Assembly: GCA_937982495.1 (NCBI GenBank)
Contig: CALJLX010000603.1
Span: 1 to 11,484, forward strand
Reading direction: 5' to 3'
Origin: an uncultured Desulfuromonas sp.
Lineage (GTDB): Bacteria; Desulfobacterota; Desulfuromonadia; Desulfuromonadales; Trichloromonadaceae
Length of the DNA stretch: 11,484 nt
The position numbers were made by a program, and so were the translations under genes. Shown piece by piece: positions 1 through 6,023 of the stretch (the stretch's first letter is position 1; each line of letters starts with the position of its first letter). Below the pieces are notes generated by a model. The model was given only the letters and a program-made list of their open reading frames with translations. It did no database searches and had not been told where the DNA came from.

Positions 1-416
1 AGAAAGCTCTCCCGCTCCTGCTCCTCGGCCTCGTGGGAGACGCTGCGCCGCACCGGCGCGCCGCTGCGCACCGCCTCGTCGAGCCGTGCCCAGCTCGCCA
101 CCAGGTGATGATGGTGCATGATCATGTGCCCGAGATAGCTCGGCGAGGCGCGGTCGAGAAATTCGCGGGCGAAATCGGTCGCGGCGTAGCGCTCGCCGTC
201 CTTGGTCAGCAGCTCCAGCGCCGTCAATGCGTCGAGGAGCATCGCCAGGCCGCGCGCCGAAAAGTCGCACCGGGCGGCGAGTTCGGCGGCGGAAAGGGAC
301 TCGATGGCAAGGGGCGAAAAGACATCGAGCTTCACCCCGGCGTGCAGGGTGCAGGTATTCCAGTAGCTGCCCGAAAGTTTCAACAGTTCGGCGGGGTTCC
401 AGGATCCGTTGTGCAT
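1..416 (-). CDS. SAM-dependent O-methyltransferase, N-terminal part (cut by window edge)
   Basis: This is the first 138 residues of a minus-strand gene that continues past the left edge. The start is ATG at 416-414, preceded by a GGAGG ribosome binding site. The visible part begins MHNGSWNPAELLKLSGSYWN and has the winged-helix dimerisation fold found at the N-terminus of plant- and bacterial-type small-molecule O-methyltransferases: a helix with SGSYWNTCTLHAGVKLDVF (about 15-33), then LSAAELAARCDFSARGLAMLLDALTALELL (about 41-70) as the HTH, and a wing ending at DGERYAATDFAREFL. A histidine-rich HMIMHHHHLV stretch at 97-106 follows, which in this family leads towards the substrate pocket. The Rossmann SAM-binding domain with its glycine-rich motif lies outside the window, so catalytic competence and substrate cannot be judged. 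It is divergent from the tRNA-Thr gene. The family call is fairly firm and the substrate is unknown. Confidence 0.85.
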   Translation of the reverse strand, partial: MHNGSWNPAELLKLSGSYWNTCTLHAGVKLDVFSPLAIESLSAAELAARCDFSARGLAMLLDALTALELLTKDGERYAATDFAREFLDRASPSYLGHMIMHHHHLVASWARLDEAVRSGAPVRRSVSHEAEEQERESF

Positions 417-439
417 GCGGCCTCCAGGGGAAGATTTCG

Positions 440-468
440 TTGACAATCCTTGGCGAATTGCGTTAAAA
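440..468 (+). promoter_or_regulatory. sigma70-like promoter of the tRNA-Thr gene
   Basis: A perfect TTGACA (-35, 440-445) is followed after 17 bp by TTAAAA (-10, 463-468). The predicted transcription start near 475 lies about 13 nt before the mature tRNA 5' end, which suits a short leader removed by RNase P. The GC-rich stretch just after the -10 box could be a stringent-response discriminator, but that is inference. Confidence 0.7.
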
Positions 469-487
469 ACAGAGCTTCGGAAGCAGC

Positions 488-563
<76 letters not shown>

Positions 564-570
564 TTAAAAT

Positions 571-612
571 CAAGGGGTTACGGGATTTTTCCCGTAGCCC
601 CTTGGTCGTTTT
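571..612 (+). terminator. Rho-independent terminator after tRNA-Thr
   Basis: A 15-bp stem pairs CAAGGGGTTACGGGA (571-585) with TCCCGTAGCCCCTTG (590-604), with one T-G wobble and a four-T loop. A short GTTTT tract (608-612) follows. It starts 8 nt after the tRNA CCA end. As a near-symmetric hairpin it could also stop minus-strand transcripts coming from the gene at 661-858, although no strong T-tract is seen in that direction. Confidence 0.85.
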
Positions 613-660
613 GGGTGTCGCTGTCATGAGCATCGTCGGGTGACGATGTTGTCACAAGGG

Positions 661-858
661 TCAGCGGTCGGAGGACCGGCGTTCCGCGCCCTGGTAGCCG
701 TTGTCGCCGCGCCGGGTGCGCACCGGGTCGACGCCCAGGGCGACCCAGCCGCTGGAGCGTTTGAAGGAGCGGATCTCTTCCCGGTCGATGAGGCGGTCGA
801 GGATGAAAGGTTTGACCAGATCGTGCCTGCCGTCGGGGTAGATTACGGGAATGAGCAT
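661..858 (-). CDS. Small conserved protein of FKRSSGWV type, function unknown
   Basis: A 65-residue protein starting MLIPVIYPDGRHDLVKPFIL, with ATG at 858-856 behind a clear GGAGGGC ribosome binding site, which is the main evidence that it is real. The pattern V-x-Y-x-D-x-x-x-D-x-V-K followed by L-x-x-L-I and then SFKRSSGWVALGVDPVR, with the tail GYQGAERR, resembles a family of roughly 60-70 residue proteins I recall from Geobacter and relatives (possibly the one named after GSU3473, not verified here). There is no signal peptide, membrane segment or cysteine. The fold may be a small beta-barrel reminiscent of PilZ-like or cyclic-nucleotide-sensing modules, but that is speculation. It lies 67 bp downstream of the DUF2845 gene on the same strand and could be the last gene of that transcript. 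No biochemical role is known to me. Confidence 0.75.
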   Translation of the reverse strand: MLIPVIYPDGRHDLVKPFILDRLIDREEIRSFKRSSGWVALGVDPVRTRRGDNGYQGAERRSSDR

Positions 859-925
859 GAGCCCTCCTGCCTGAATGAAAGTGCTGCCAAATGGATGGAT
901 TATGGGAGCGGGTCCGGGTTGACGT

Positions 926-1219
926 TCAATCCAGCTGTTTCACGGTCGAAACCTGGGTTCCGTTGATAATGATGACATAATCCTTGCCGTAGTCGAGTTT
1001 TTCGTAAAACCATTCGTCGGTGCGGGTCTCGACCTTGACGTTGTTGGATTTGACCGTGGTGCTGCCGATGGGGGCGACGTGATCGGGGGTGCCGCAGTAT
1101 TTCAGCACCTCGTATTTCGAGACGCCCGGTTCGATGATCTGTCCCCGGCAACGCACCGAATCGGCCAGGGCCGGAGCAGAGAGGGCGAGTAGGGCGATAG
1201 TGAAGAGCGCTTTGTTCAT
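926..1219 (-). CDS. Exported DUF2845-like protein
   Basis: A 97-residue protein starting MNKALFTIALLALSAPALA. I chose ATG at 1219-1217 because AGGTG lies about 7 nt upstream; a GTG nine bases further upstream is in frame but directly abuts the preceding gene's stop. Residues 1-19 are a signal peptide with an ALA cleavage site, so the mature protein of about 78 residues should be periplasmic. The mature part has RCRGQIIEPGVSKYEVLKYCGTPDHV, matching the DUF2845 layout of a Cys near the N-terminus (C24), a glycine-led helix and a CGxP motif (C42). These two cysteines could form a disulfide. The rest (DEWFYEKLDYGKDYVIIINGTQVSTV) is the beta-strand part typical of SmpA/OmlA-like small envelope proteins. 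The function of DUF2845 is unknown. It begins 9 bp after the antitoxin stop, so co-transcription with the toxin-antitoxin pair is likely. Confidence 0.8.
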   Translation of the reverse strand: MNKALFTIALLALSAPALADSVRCRGQIIEPGVSKYEVLKYCGTPDHVAPIGSTTVKSNNVKVETRTDEWFYEKLDYGKDYVIIINGTQVSTVKQLD

Positions 1220-1228
1220 GGAAGACAC

Positions 1229-1570
1229 CTACAAAAACAGCCGATAGTCGGCGTTCAACACCGCCGCGAGTTTGCGGGCGTTGTCCTTGCCGATGCCGCG
1301 TTTGCCGGTTTCCATTTCGCTGATGTGCCGCTGCGGGATGCCGGTGCGCGCGGCGAGTTGGGCCTGGGTCAGATCCTCGCGGTAGCGCAGGCCGCGCAAC
1401 GCCGCTCCGGCGCGGTTGATCGTCAGTTCGGGAAAAACCTCGTTGGCCGGGATGGTGTCGAGCTCTTCTACGCCAAGATCGCGGGCCAGTTCGCGCAGTC
1501 GGGCAATTGTTGTCGGATGGCCGCGAAACCGGGCCTCTTCAATAGGGTGCTCCTTCATGGGTTCCCGCAT
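1229..1570 (-). CDS. XRE-family antitoxin (HigA-like) of a type II toxin-antitoxin pair
   Basis: A 113-residue protein whose C-terminal half is a Cro/C1-type helix-turn-helix: LTQAQLAARTGIPQRHISEMETGKRGIGKDNARKLAAVL (about 68-106), with the usual Q-x-x-L-A-x-x-x-G, the recognition helix and an E-x-G-K-R turn. The N-terminal half (about 1-60) is a separate charged region, expected in antitoxins of this type to wrap around the toxin. It starts inside the toxin gene, on the same strand and in a different frame. The ATG at 1570-1568 gives a 32-nt overlap; an in-frame ATG at 1558-1556 (MKEHPIEE) would give 109 residues and a 20-nt overlap. Both have only moderate ribosome binding sites, so the exact start is open. 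The protein should neutralise the upstream toxin and repress the shared promoter through its HTH. Confidence 0.88.
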   Translation of the reverse strand: MREPMKEHPIEEARFRGHPTTIARLRELARDLGVEELDTIPANEVFPELTINRAGAALRGLRYREDLTQAQLAARTGIPQRHISEMETGKRGIGKDNARKLAAVLNADYRLFL

Positions 1571-1817
1571 AAACCACCCCGATCAGTTTGATTTCCTTGT
1601 CCACGACTTCCCAAACCGCGACATAACAAGGCTTGCCATTTTTCAGATGGCAATGGTGCCGCCGGGTTGTCAACTTGCCGTAATTCGCCCAGTTGCCGCG
1701 CACCGGCCCGTTCTCTTCCAGGTCGATCACCAACGCCTGTAAAATCCCCTGAATTTTTAAGGGCAAGCGGGCTGTCTGTTTTTGTGCCTGACGGCTGAAG
1801 TGAACGTTCCATGTCAT
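1539..1817 (-). CDS. RelE/HigB-family toxin (type II toxin-antitoxin)
   Basis: A 92-residue basic protein starting MTWNVHFSRQAQKQTARLP. The pattern F-S-x-x-A-x-K-Q-x-x-x-L-P, then LEENGPVRGNWANYGKL, then HHCHLKNGKPCYVAVWEV and the C-terminal VVYAGTHEGAPY fit the RelE/ParE-superfamily branch usually annotated as a cytotoxic translational repressor of a toxin-antitoxin system. Length is normal for the family. Members of the RelE side cleave mRNA on the ribosome; that this one does so is inferred from the family. The toxin comes first and the antitoxin second, the HigBA order rather than the classical antitoxin-first order. An inverted repeat ends 6 nt upstream of the start. The ribosome binding site is weak (AAAGG about 10 nt upstream), in keeping with low toxin expression. 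Confidence 0.88.
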   Translation of the reverse strand: MTWNVHFSRQAQKQTARLPLKIQGILQALVIDLEENGPVRGNWANYGKLTTRRHHCHLKNGKPCYVAVWEVVDKEIKLIGVVYAGTHEGAPY

Positions 1818-1820
1818 AAC

Positions 1821-1848
1821 AATATACCTTTCAATGGTATAATCTCAA
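1821..1848 (-). promoter_or_regulatory. Candidate promoter/operator of the toxin-antitoxin operon
   Basis: A perfect inverted repeat TATACC (1823-1828) N7 GGTATA (1836-1841) lies 6 bp upstream of the toxin start codon. On the minus strand TTGAGA (1848-1843) and TATATT (1826-1821) are spaced 16 bp apart and enclose the repeat, a good layout for autorepression by the antitoxin HTH. A difficulty is that this -10 box ends only 3 nt before the toxin ATG, so a transcript from it would be leaderless or lack the start codon. The functional -10 may therefore differ. The operator call is stronger than the promoter call. Confidence 0.5.
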
Positions 1849-1866
1849 GGCCTTATTTCCCCTCCC

Positions 1867-2091
1867 TCAACTCACATAGCGCCCGTCCTCGGTTTCGCGC
1901 GCCTGACCGATGGAGGCTAGGGCTTGGAGGATTTCGCGGACTTTGGGTTCGCGGGCGTTTTTGAATTGCTCCTTGAGTTCCCGGGCGGTGACCGGGGCGG
2001 ATTGACGGGCGAAGGCGGCCCCGCCGGACGCCTGCCAGGCGGCGATGAAATTTTCGATGGCGGCGGACGGCGAATCGGTATTTTCGGACAT
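1867..2091 (-). CDS. Small hypothetical protein with winged-helix-like C-terminus
   Basis: A 74-residue protein starting MSENTDSPSAAIENFIAAWQ. The ATG at 2091-2089 is preceded by GGGAGGG, a strong ribosome binding site, which decides this start over a much longer open frame that runs on upstream to 2565. The C-terminal half, VTARELKEQFKNAREPKVREILQALASIGQARETEDGRYV (about 34-73), reads as two helices, a recognition-like helix and a wing ending in DGRYV, the pattern of small winged-helix modules. I do not recognise a named family. There is no signal peptide or cysteine. It is divergent from the DUF4143 ATPase gene and lies 49 bp upstream of the toxin gene on the same strand, so it may share a transcript with the toxin-antitoxin genes. 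A DNA-binding role is only a structural guess. Confidence 0.7.
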   Translation of the reverse strand: MSENTDSPSAAIENFIAAWQASGGAAFARQSAPVTARELKEQFKNAREPKVREILQALASIGQARETEDGRYVS

Positions 2092-2174
2092 GGAACCCTC
2101 CCGCGAAGATGGCATGAAAGACCAAAGATTAGCTTTTCGACGCGCAAATGGGAAGGGTTTTGCGGAGAGGATGC

Positions 2175-2204
2175 TTGACGCCGGAGGGGCGTGTCGTCTA
2201 AAAT
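2175..2204 (+). promoter_or_regulatory. sigma70-like promoter of the DUF4143 ATPase gene
   Basis: TTGACG (2175-2180) is followed after 18 bp by TAAAAT (2199-2204). The predicted start is near 2211, giving a leader of about 28 nt to the ATG at 2239. The promoter covers the in-frame GTG at 2191, which argues against any longer N-terminus for the ATPase. Confidence 0.6.
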
Positions 2205-2219
2205 GCAGTTGAAGTGCAT
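2203..2219. repeat. Inverted repeat ATGCA-N7-TGCAT over the ATPase promoter
   Basis: A perfect 5-bp palindrome, ATGCA (2203-2207) and TGCAT (2215-2219), separated by GTTGAAG. It overlaps the last base(s) of the -10 box and the predicted transcription start. The position and geometry suit an operator for a dimeric repressor. Five-base arms can occur by chance, so this is a candidate only. Confidence 0.4.
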
Positions 2220-2238
2220 ATTGGACGAAGGAGTTTGC

Positions 2239-3462
2239 ATGTATGTGACCCGAACACTTGAAAACTTCTTTCGCAAGGCGTCGGCCCTCTTTCCGGTCAT
2301 GCTCGTTACCGGCGCCCGACAGGTGGGCAAAACCACCTTTCTGCGTCAACTCGCCGAGCCGGAACGGACCTATGTCACCTTGGACGATCCGCTGATCCTG
2401 AGCCTGGCCAAGGCGGACCCGGCGCTTTTCATGCAGCGGTTTCCGCCCCCGGTGCTGATCGACGAAATCCAGTACGCCCCGGAGTTGCTCCCCTACATCA
2501 AGATGGCCGTGGATCAACAGCGGCTCCCCAGCCTCTTCTGGCTGACCGGGTCGCAGCAATTCCATCTGATGAAAGGGGTTTCCGAATCACTGGCGGGGCG
2601 GGTCGGCATCGTGCAACTGCTTGGACTCTCGCGTCGGGAGGCTGTGGGAGCAGGGGTAACCGCCGGGCCTTTCCTGCCGACGCCCGACGAACTGGAAAGC
2701 CGCCGGGCGGGGATGGAGCTCGTCGGGCTCAGGGAGCTCTACCGGATCATCTGGCGCGGCTCCTTCCCGGTCATGACCCTGGCCCCTGAAATGGACCGCG
2801 ACCTCTTTTTCGGCTCCTATGTGCAAACCTATCTGCAAAGGGACATTCGCGATCTGGCTCGGGTCGGCGACGAAATGGCCTTTTTGCGCTTCTTGCGGGC
2901 CGCCGCCGCTCGCAGCGGGCATCTGCTCAATCTGGCCGAACTGGCGCGGGATGCCGATGTGGCCCCGAACACGGCCAAACACTGGCTGTCGATCTTGCAA
3001 GCCTCGGGGATCGTCTATCTGCTCGCGCCCTATCACACCAACGTCACCAAACGCCTGATCAAGACGCCCAAGCTGTACGTTCTCGATACCGGCCTGTGCG
3101 CCTGGTTGACGGGCTGGAGCAGCCCGGAAACCCTCGAAGCCGGTGCCGCCTCGGGAAGCCTGCTGGAAACCTGGGTACTGGGGGAGCTCCTCAAAAGCTG
3201 GTGGCACCATGGCCGTATGGCCCCTTTCTATTTTTATCGCGACAAGGACCAGAAAGAAGTCGATCTGCTCATCGTCCAGGACGACATTGTTTATCCCCTG
3301 GAAATCAAGAAAACCGCCTCTCCCAGCCATGAGACGGTGCGACAGTTTCAGACCCTGGAAAAGCTGAAGCTCCCCATCGGCCCGGGCGGGGTCATCTGCC
3401 TGGCGGAGCGTTCCCTGCCGTTGACCGCCGCCGCCGTTTCGATTCCTGTGGGATATGTCTGA
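2239..3462 (+). CDS. AAA ATPase with DUF4143 (PD-(D/E)XK-like) C-terminus
   Basis: A 407-residue protein starting MYVTRTLENFFRKASALFPV. The ATG at 2239 has AAGGAG 5 nt upstream; the open frame extends 16 codons further but into the promoter. Walker A is GARQVGKT (25-32), Walker B is VLIDEIQ (72-78), and a sensor-like TGSQQ lies at 103-107. A winged-helix segment follows (about 230-262, NLAELARDADVAPNTAKHWL). The C-terminal DUF4143 region holds E310, D342 in KEVDLLI, and LEIK with E355 and K357, an intact PD-(D/E)XK-like signature. Length is typical of this large family of orphan P-loop ATPases related to archaeal ATPases. Their cellular role is not established; links to defence or DNA transactions have been suggested. 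It is probably monocistronic: 195 bp separate it from the aor operon, which has its own promoter. It is divergent from the 74-aa gene. Confidence 0.93.
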   Translation: MYVTRTLENFFRKASALFPVMLVTGARQVGKTTFLRQLAEPERTYVTLDDPLILSLAKADPALFMQRFPPPVLIDEIQYAPELLPYIKMAVDQQRLPSLFWLTGSQQFHLMKGVSESLAGRVGIVQLLGLSRREAVGAGVTAGPFLPTPDELESRRAGMELVGLRELYRIIWRGSFPVMTLAPEMDRDLFFGSYVQTYLQRDIRDLARVGDEMAFLRFLRAAAARSGHLLNLAELARDADVAPNTAKHWLSILQASGIVYLLAPYHTNVTKRLIKTPKLYVLDTGLCAWLTGWSSPETLEAGAASGSLLETWVLGELLKSWWHHGRMAPFYFYRDKDQKEVDLLIVQDDIVYPLEIKKTASPSHETVRQFQTLEKLKLPIGPGGVICLAERSLPLTAAAVSIPVGYV

Positions 3463-3566
3463 CGGCGATGTGACGATGGTTCGACTCCATAGGCCCACGA
3501 GCATCTTTGCCGCTCTCATCGGCATCAACCGGGTCGTTCCCGCACCGGCCCGGCGAGAATCCCGAG

Positions 3567-3594
3567 TTGACAGCTGGTTTTTCTAATCTATAAA
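3567..3594 (+). promoter_or_regulatory. sigma70-like promoter of the aor operon
   Basis: A perfect TTGACA (3567-3572) is followed after 16 bp by TATAAA (3589-3594), within an A/T-rich island in otherwise GC-rich DNA. The predicted start near 3601 gives a leader of about 57 nt to the first gene. No sigma54 element and no convincing operator were seen, so the operon may be expressed at a high basal level. The rest of the 195-bp gap (3463-3566) holds no feature I can support. Confidence 0.75.
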
Positions 3595-3657
3595 TAAAGT
3601 TCGTCGCTTATCCGCGCCGAACTGTTTCGGTTTCGTTCTGGTCGAAGGAGGTTGCCC

Positions 3658-4137
3658 ATGCAGAAGCTGATCCGTATCGAGCCGTCCAAGTGCGTCGGCT
3701 GCAAGAGCTGCGAGCTGGCCTGTTCGTTCAAGCACCGGGGGATGTTCGCGCCGAGCCGCTCCCGCATCGTCAACGAGGTCTTTCTCGACGAGGCCAAGTT
3801 CATCACCGTGACCTGCATGCAGTGCGACGAGCCCTGGTGTCTGAAGGCCTGTCCCAAGGGGGCGATCGGCAAGGACGCGGTCTCGGGGGTGGTGAGCGTC
3901 GACGAAGTGAAATGCGTCGGCTGCCGCACCTGCGTCAGCGCCTGCCCCTTCGGCATGATCACGTATCAGGAAAGCAGCCGAAAAGCCGACAAGTGTAACC
4001 TGTGCGCCGGCGAGTTTCCCGAGTGCGTGACCTTCTGCCCGACCCGCTGCCTGACCTTCTCGGAAGAGGACAAGCCGCTGCGGGAGAAAGTTCTGCGTTT
4101 CGTCAACACCATGAAAGACGGCCAGGGGGAGGTGTAA
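3658..4137 (+). CDS. aorA: Polyferredoxin electron-transfer subunit of aldehyde oxidoreductase
   Basis: A 159-residue protein starting MQKLIRIEPSKCVGCKSCEL. The ATG at 3658 has a perfect AAGGAGG 6 nt upstream; a TTG two codons earlier overlaps that spacer and is less likely. Four cysteine sets are visible: C12/15/18/22, C53/56/61/65, C86/89/92/96 and C113/116/123/127, enough for four [4Fe-4S] clusters; C131 is extra. This is the DMSO-reductase-B-like ferredoxin architecture, with no signal peptide, so it is cytoplasmic. In the NAD-linked AOR of Aromatoleum aromaticum the equivalent AorA carries electrons between the tungsten subunit and the flavin subunit and can polymerise into a filament. 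The catalytic gene begins 1 nt after this stop codon, so translation is coupled. The symbol is by analogy of order and architecture, not by a database match. Confidence 0.9.
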   Translation: MQKLIRIEPSKCVGCKSCELACSFKHRGMFAPSRSRIVNEVFLDEAKFITVTCMQCDEPWCLKACPKGAIGKDAVSGVVSVDEVKCVGCRTCVSACPFGMITYQESSRKADKCNLCAGEFPECVTFCPTRCLTFSEEDKPLREKVLRFVNTMKDGQGEV

Positions 4138-4138
4138 G

Positions 4139-5944
4139 ATGGGCAAGGGATGGATCGGCAAGGTGTTGCGCGTCAACCTGACGGAGGGGACGTGCGCCGT
4201 GGAAAAACTCAACGAAGCCTGGGCGCGGGAGTATCTCGGCGGGCGCGGGCTGGCCTCGAAATATCTTTGTGCGGAAGTCGACCCCGGGGTCGATCCCCTG
4301 GGGCCGGAGAACAAGCTGATTTTCGCCGCCGGTCCCTTGACCGGCACCTACGGCGCCGCCAACGGCCGCTATATGGCGGTGACCAAGTCGCCCCTGTCCG
4401 GCACCATCGCCAGCTCCAATTCGGGGGGCTGCTTTCCGAGTGAACTGCGCTACGCCGGTTACGACCTGATTATTTTCGAAGGCAAATCGCCACGTCCGGT
4501 CTATCTGCAGATCCACAACCAGAACGTGAAGCTGGCCGACGCCTCCCAACTCTGGGGGCAGTCGACGGATCGTACCGAAGATCTCATCCGCGAGAAGTTC
4601 CACGGCGACGCCAAGGTCGCTTGTATCGGCCCGGCCGGGGAGCGCAGGGTGCTCTTCGCCAACATCATCAACGACAAGCATCGCGCCGCCGGACGTAGTG
4701 GGGTCGGGGCGGTGATGGGGAGCAAGAACCTCAAGGCGGTGGCGGTGCGCGGCAACGGTGGGGTCGAAGTGGCCGATCCCCAGGGCTACCGGACGGCGGC
4801 CCTCGACAGCTACGGGCTGCTGCGCAACAATCCCGTTTCGGGGCAGGGCTTGCCCGCCCTCGGTACGGCGGTGCTGGTCAACATCATCAACCAGAGCGGC
4901 GCCTTGCCGACCAACAACTTCCAGTTCGATACCTTCGCCGGGGCCGAGGCGATTTCCGGCGAAAAGCTGGCGGAAACCTACCTCAAGCGCAACAAGAGCT
5001 GCCTCGGCTGCGTCATCGGCTGCGGCCGGGTGACACGCCTTTCCGGCGCCGCCTATCAGGGGAGCGGCGAGGGGCCGGAGTACGAAAGCATCTGGGCGCT
5101 GGGCGCGGCCTGCGGCGTTTCCGACCTGGCGGCGGTGACCAAGGCCAACTACCTGTGCAACGAGTACGGCATGGACACCATCACCGCCGGGGCGACGGTG
5201 GCCTGCGCCATGGAGCTTTTCGAAAAGGGGCTGCTGAGCGAGGCCGAGGTGGGGATGCCGCTCCCCTTCGGTGACGGCGCGGCCATGGTCAAGCTGATCG
5301 AACTCATCGCCAAGAACGAGGGCTTCGGGCAAAAACTCGCCCTCGGTTCCTACCGCCTGGCGGAACTTTACGGCGCGCCGGAGCTGTCGATGAGCGTCAA
5401 GAAGCTGGAATTTCCCGCCTACGACGGTCGGGGTCTGCAGGGAATGGCCCTGCAGTACGCCACCAGCAACCGGGGCGCCTGCCATGTGCGCGGCTACCTG
5501 GTCTCGCCGGAAATCCTCGGCCTGCCGGAGAAGCTCGATCCCCAGGCGATCGAGGGCAAGGCGAGCTGGACCAAGATCTTCCAGGATTTCACCGCCGTGG
5601 TCGACTCGGTCGGCGTCTGTCTTTTCACCACCTTCGCCATCGGCGCGCCGCAGGTGACGCGCCTGCTCAACGCCGCCACCGGCCTGACCCTTGACGAAGA
5701 AGGGCTGCTGGTCGTCGGCGACCGCATCTGGAACCTGGAGCGGCAGTTCAACCTCCGGGCCGGGGTCGACCCGGGTCAGGACACCTTGCCGAAACGCCTG
5801 CTCGACGAACCGATCCCCGATGGCCCGCTGCGGGGGGCGACGGCGCGCCTCGCGGAGATGCTCCCCGAGTACTACCGGTTGCGGGGCTGGAGCGCCGACG
5901 GCATCCCCGGCGAGGAAAAACTCAAGTCGCTGGGATTGAGCTGA
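4139..5944 (+). CDS. aorB: Tungsten-pterin aldehyde:ferredoxin-type oxidoreductase, catalytic subunit
   Basis: A 601-residue protein starting MGKGWIGKVLRVNLTEGTCA, with GGGGGAGG upstream and the ATG 1 nt after the ferredoxin stop. It is full length for the AOR family. The N-terminal half carries family blocks such as EYLGGRGLASKYL, GPLTGT, GRYMAVTKSPLSG and KHRAAGRSGVGAVMGSKNLKA (pterin binding). The cluster ligands are C288, C291 and C295 in CLGCVIGC and C494 in DSVGVC, the same numbers I recall for Pyrococcus furiosus AOR. E314 in GPEYES and H449 in GACHVRG sit where the Pyrococcus active-site Glu and His lie. The enzyme should interconvert aldehydes and carboxylic acids at a metal-bis-pterin centre; tungsten rather than molybdenum is assumed from the family. 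The substrate range cannot be read from sequence. BamB-type benzoyl-CoA reductases are related, but their partner genes are absent here. Confidence 0.96.
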   Translation: MGKGWIGKVLRVNLTEGTCAVEKLNEAWAREYLGGRGLASKYLCAEVDPGVDPLGPENKLIFAAGPLTGTYGAANGRYMAVTKSPLSGTIASSNSGGCFPSELRYAGYDLIIFEGKSPRPVYLQIHNQNVKLADASQLWGQSTDRTEDLIREKFHGDAKVACIGPAGERRVLFANIINDKHRAAGRSGVGAVMGSKNLKAVAVRGNGGVEVADPQGYRTAALDSYGLLRNNPVSGQGLPALGTAVLVNIINQSGALPTNNFQFDTFAGAEAISGEKLAETYLKRNKSCLGCVIGCGRVTRLSGAAYQGSGEGPEYESIWALGAACGVSDLAAVTKANYLCNEYGMDTITAGATVACAMELFEKGLLSEAEVGMPLPFGDGAAMVKLIELIAKNEGFGQKLALGSYRLAELYGAPELSMSVKKLEFPAYDGRGLQGMALQYATSNRGACHVRGYLVSPEILGLPEKLDPQAIEGKASWTKIFQDFTAVVDSVGVCLFTTFAIGAPQVTRLLNAATGLTLDEEGLLVVGDRIWNLERQFNLRAGVDPGQDTLPKRLLDEPIPDGPLRGATARLAEMLPEYYRLRGWSADGIPGEEKLKSLGLS

Positions 5945-5972
5945 TATCCGCGCATCGTCCCCCTCACCCCTG

Positions 5973-5995
5973 CCCCTCTCCCCCGGGGAGAGGGG
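5973..5995. repeat. GC-rich palindromic intergenic repeat between aorB and aorC
   Basis: CCCCTCTCCCC (5973-5983) and its exact complement GGGGAGAGGGG (5985-5995) form a near-perfect palindrome around one C. It is preceded by CCCCCTCACCCCTG (from 5959), matching the form of a CCCTCACCCC...CCTCTCCC-type intergenic repeat that I recall as dispersed in many proteobacterial genomes. No copy elsewhere in this window was seen. There is no T-tract, so it is not a canonical terminator, although as RNA it would fold strongly. Confidence 0.6.
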
Positions 5996-6023
5996 TTAAC
6001 ACCGCTCTCGGTTGGAGACATGA

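Noticed and set aside
33..466. Plus-strand open frames in the first 470 bp
   Set aside because: They are antisense to the O-methyltransferase coding sequence, which gives a recognisable protein and has a proper ribosome binding site; the plus frames give low-complexity arginine/glycine-rich peptides.
1837..1843. A perfect TATAAT (1838-1843) as a plus-strand promoter
   Set aside because: There is no fitting -35 box and no plus-strand gene follows for about 400 bp; the sequence is explained by the right arm of the inverted repeat.
1867..2565. A 232-codon minus-strand open frame running through the start of the ATPase gene
   Set aside because: Only its last 74 codons have a ribosome binding site and protein-like character. 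The upstream part is the antisense of the well-supported ATPase gene and its promoter.
564..3465. An att direct repeat of the tRNA-Thr 3' end marking an integrated element
   Set aside because: No second copy of the tRNA 3' sequence and no integrase gene could be found by reading this window.
3474..3588. A 36-codon plus-strand frame (MVRLHRPTSIFAALIG...) between the ATPase and the aor promoter
   Set aside because: No ribosome binding site, no recognisable motif, and its 3' end runs into the aor promoter.
3601..3657. A possible Moco/Tuco riboswitch in the aor leader
   Set aside because: The leader is only about 57 nt and no long paired structure is visible; the known molybdenum/tungsten cofactor riboswitch motif is much larger.
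4103..5485. A 460-codon open frame antisense to aorB, and similar long antisense frames elsewhere
   Set aside because: Long antisense frames are expected in GC-rich genes. The translations are rich in Gly, Arg, His and Gln without domain motifs, while the sense frames carry complete families.
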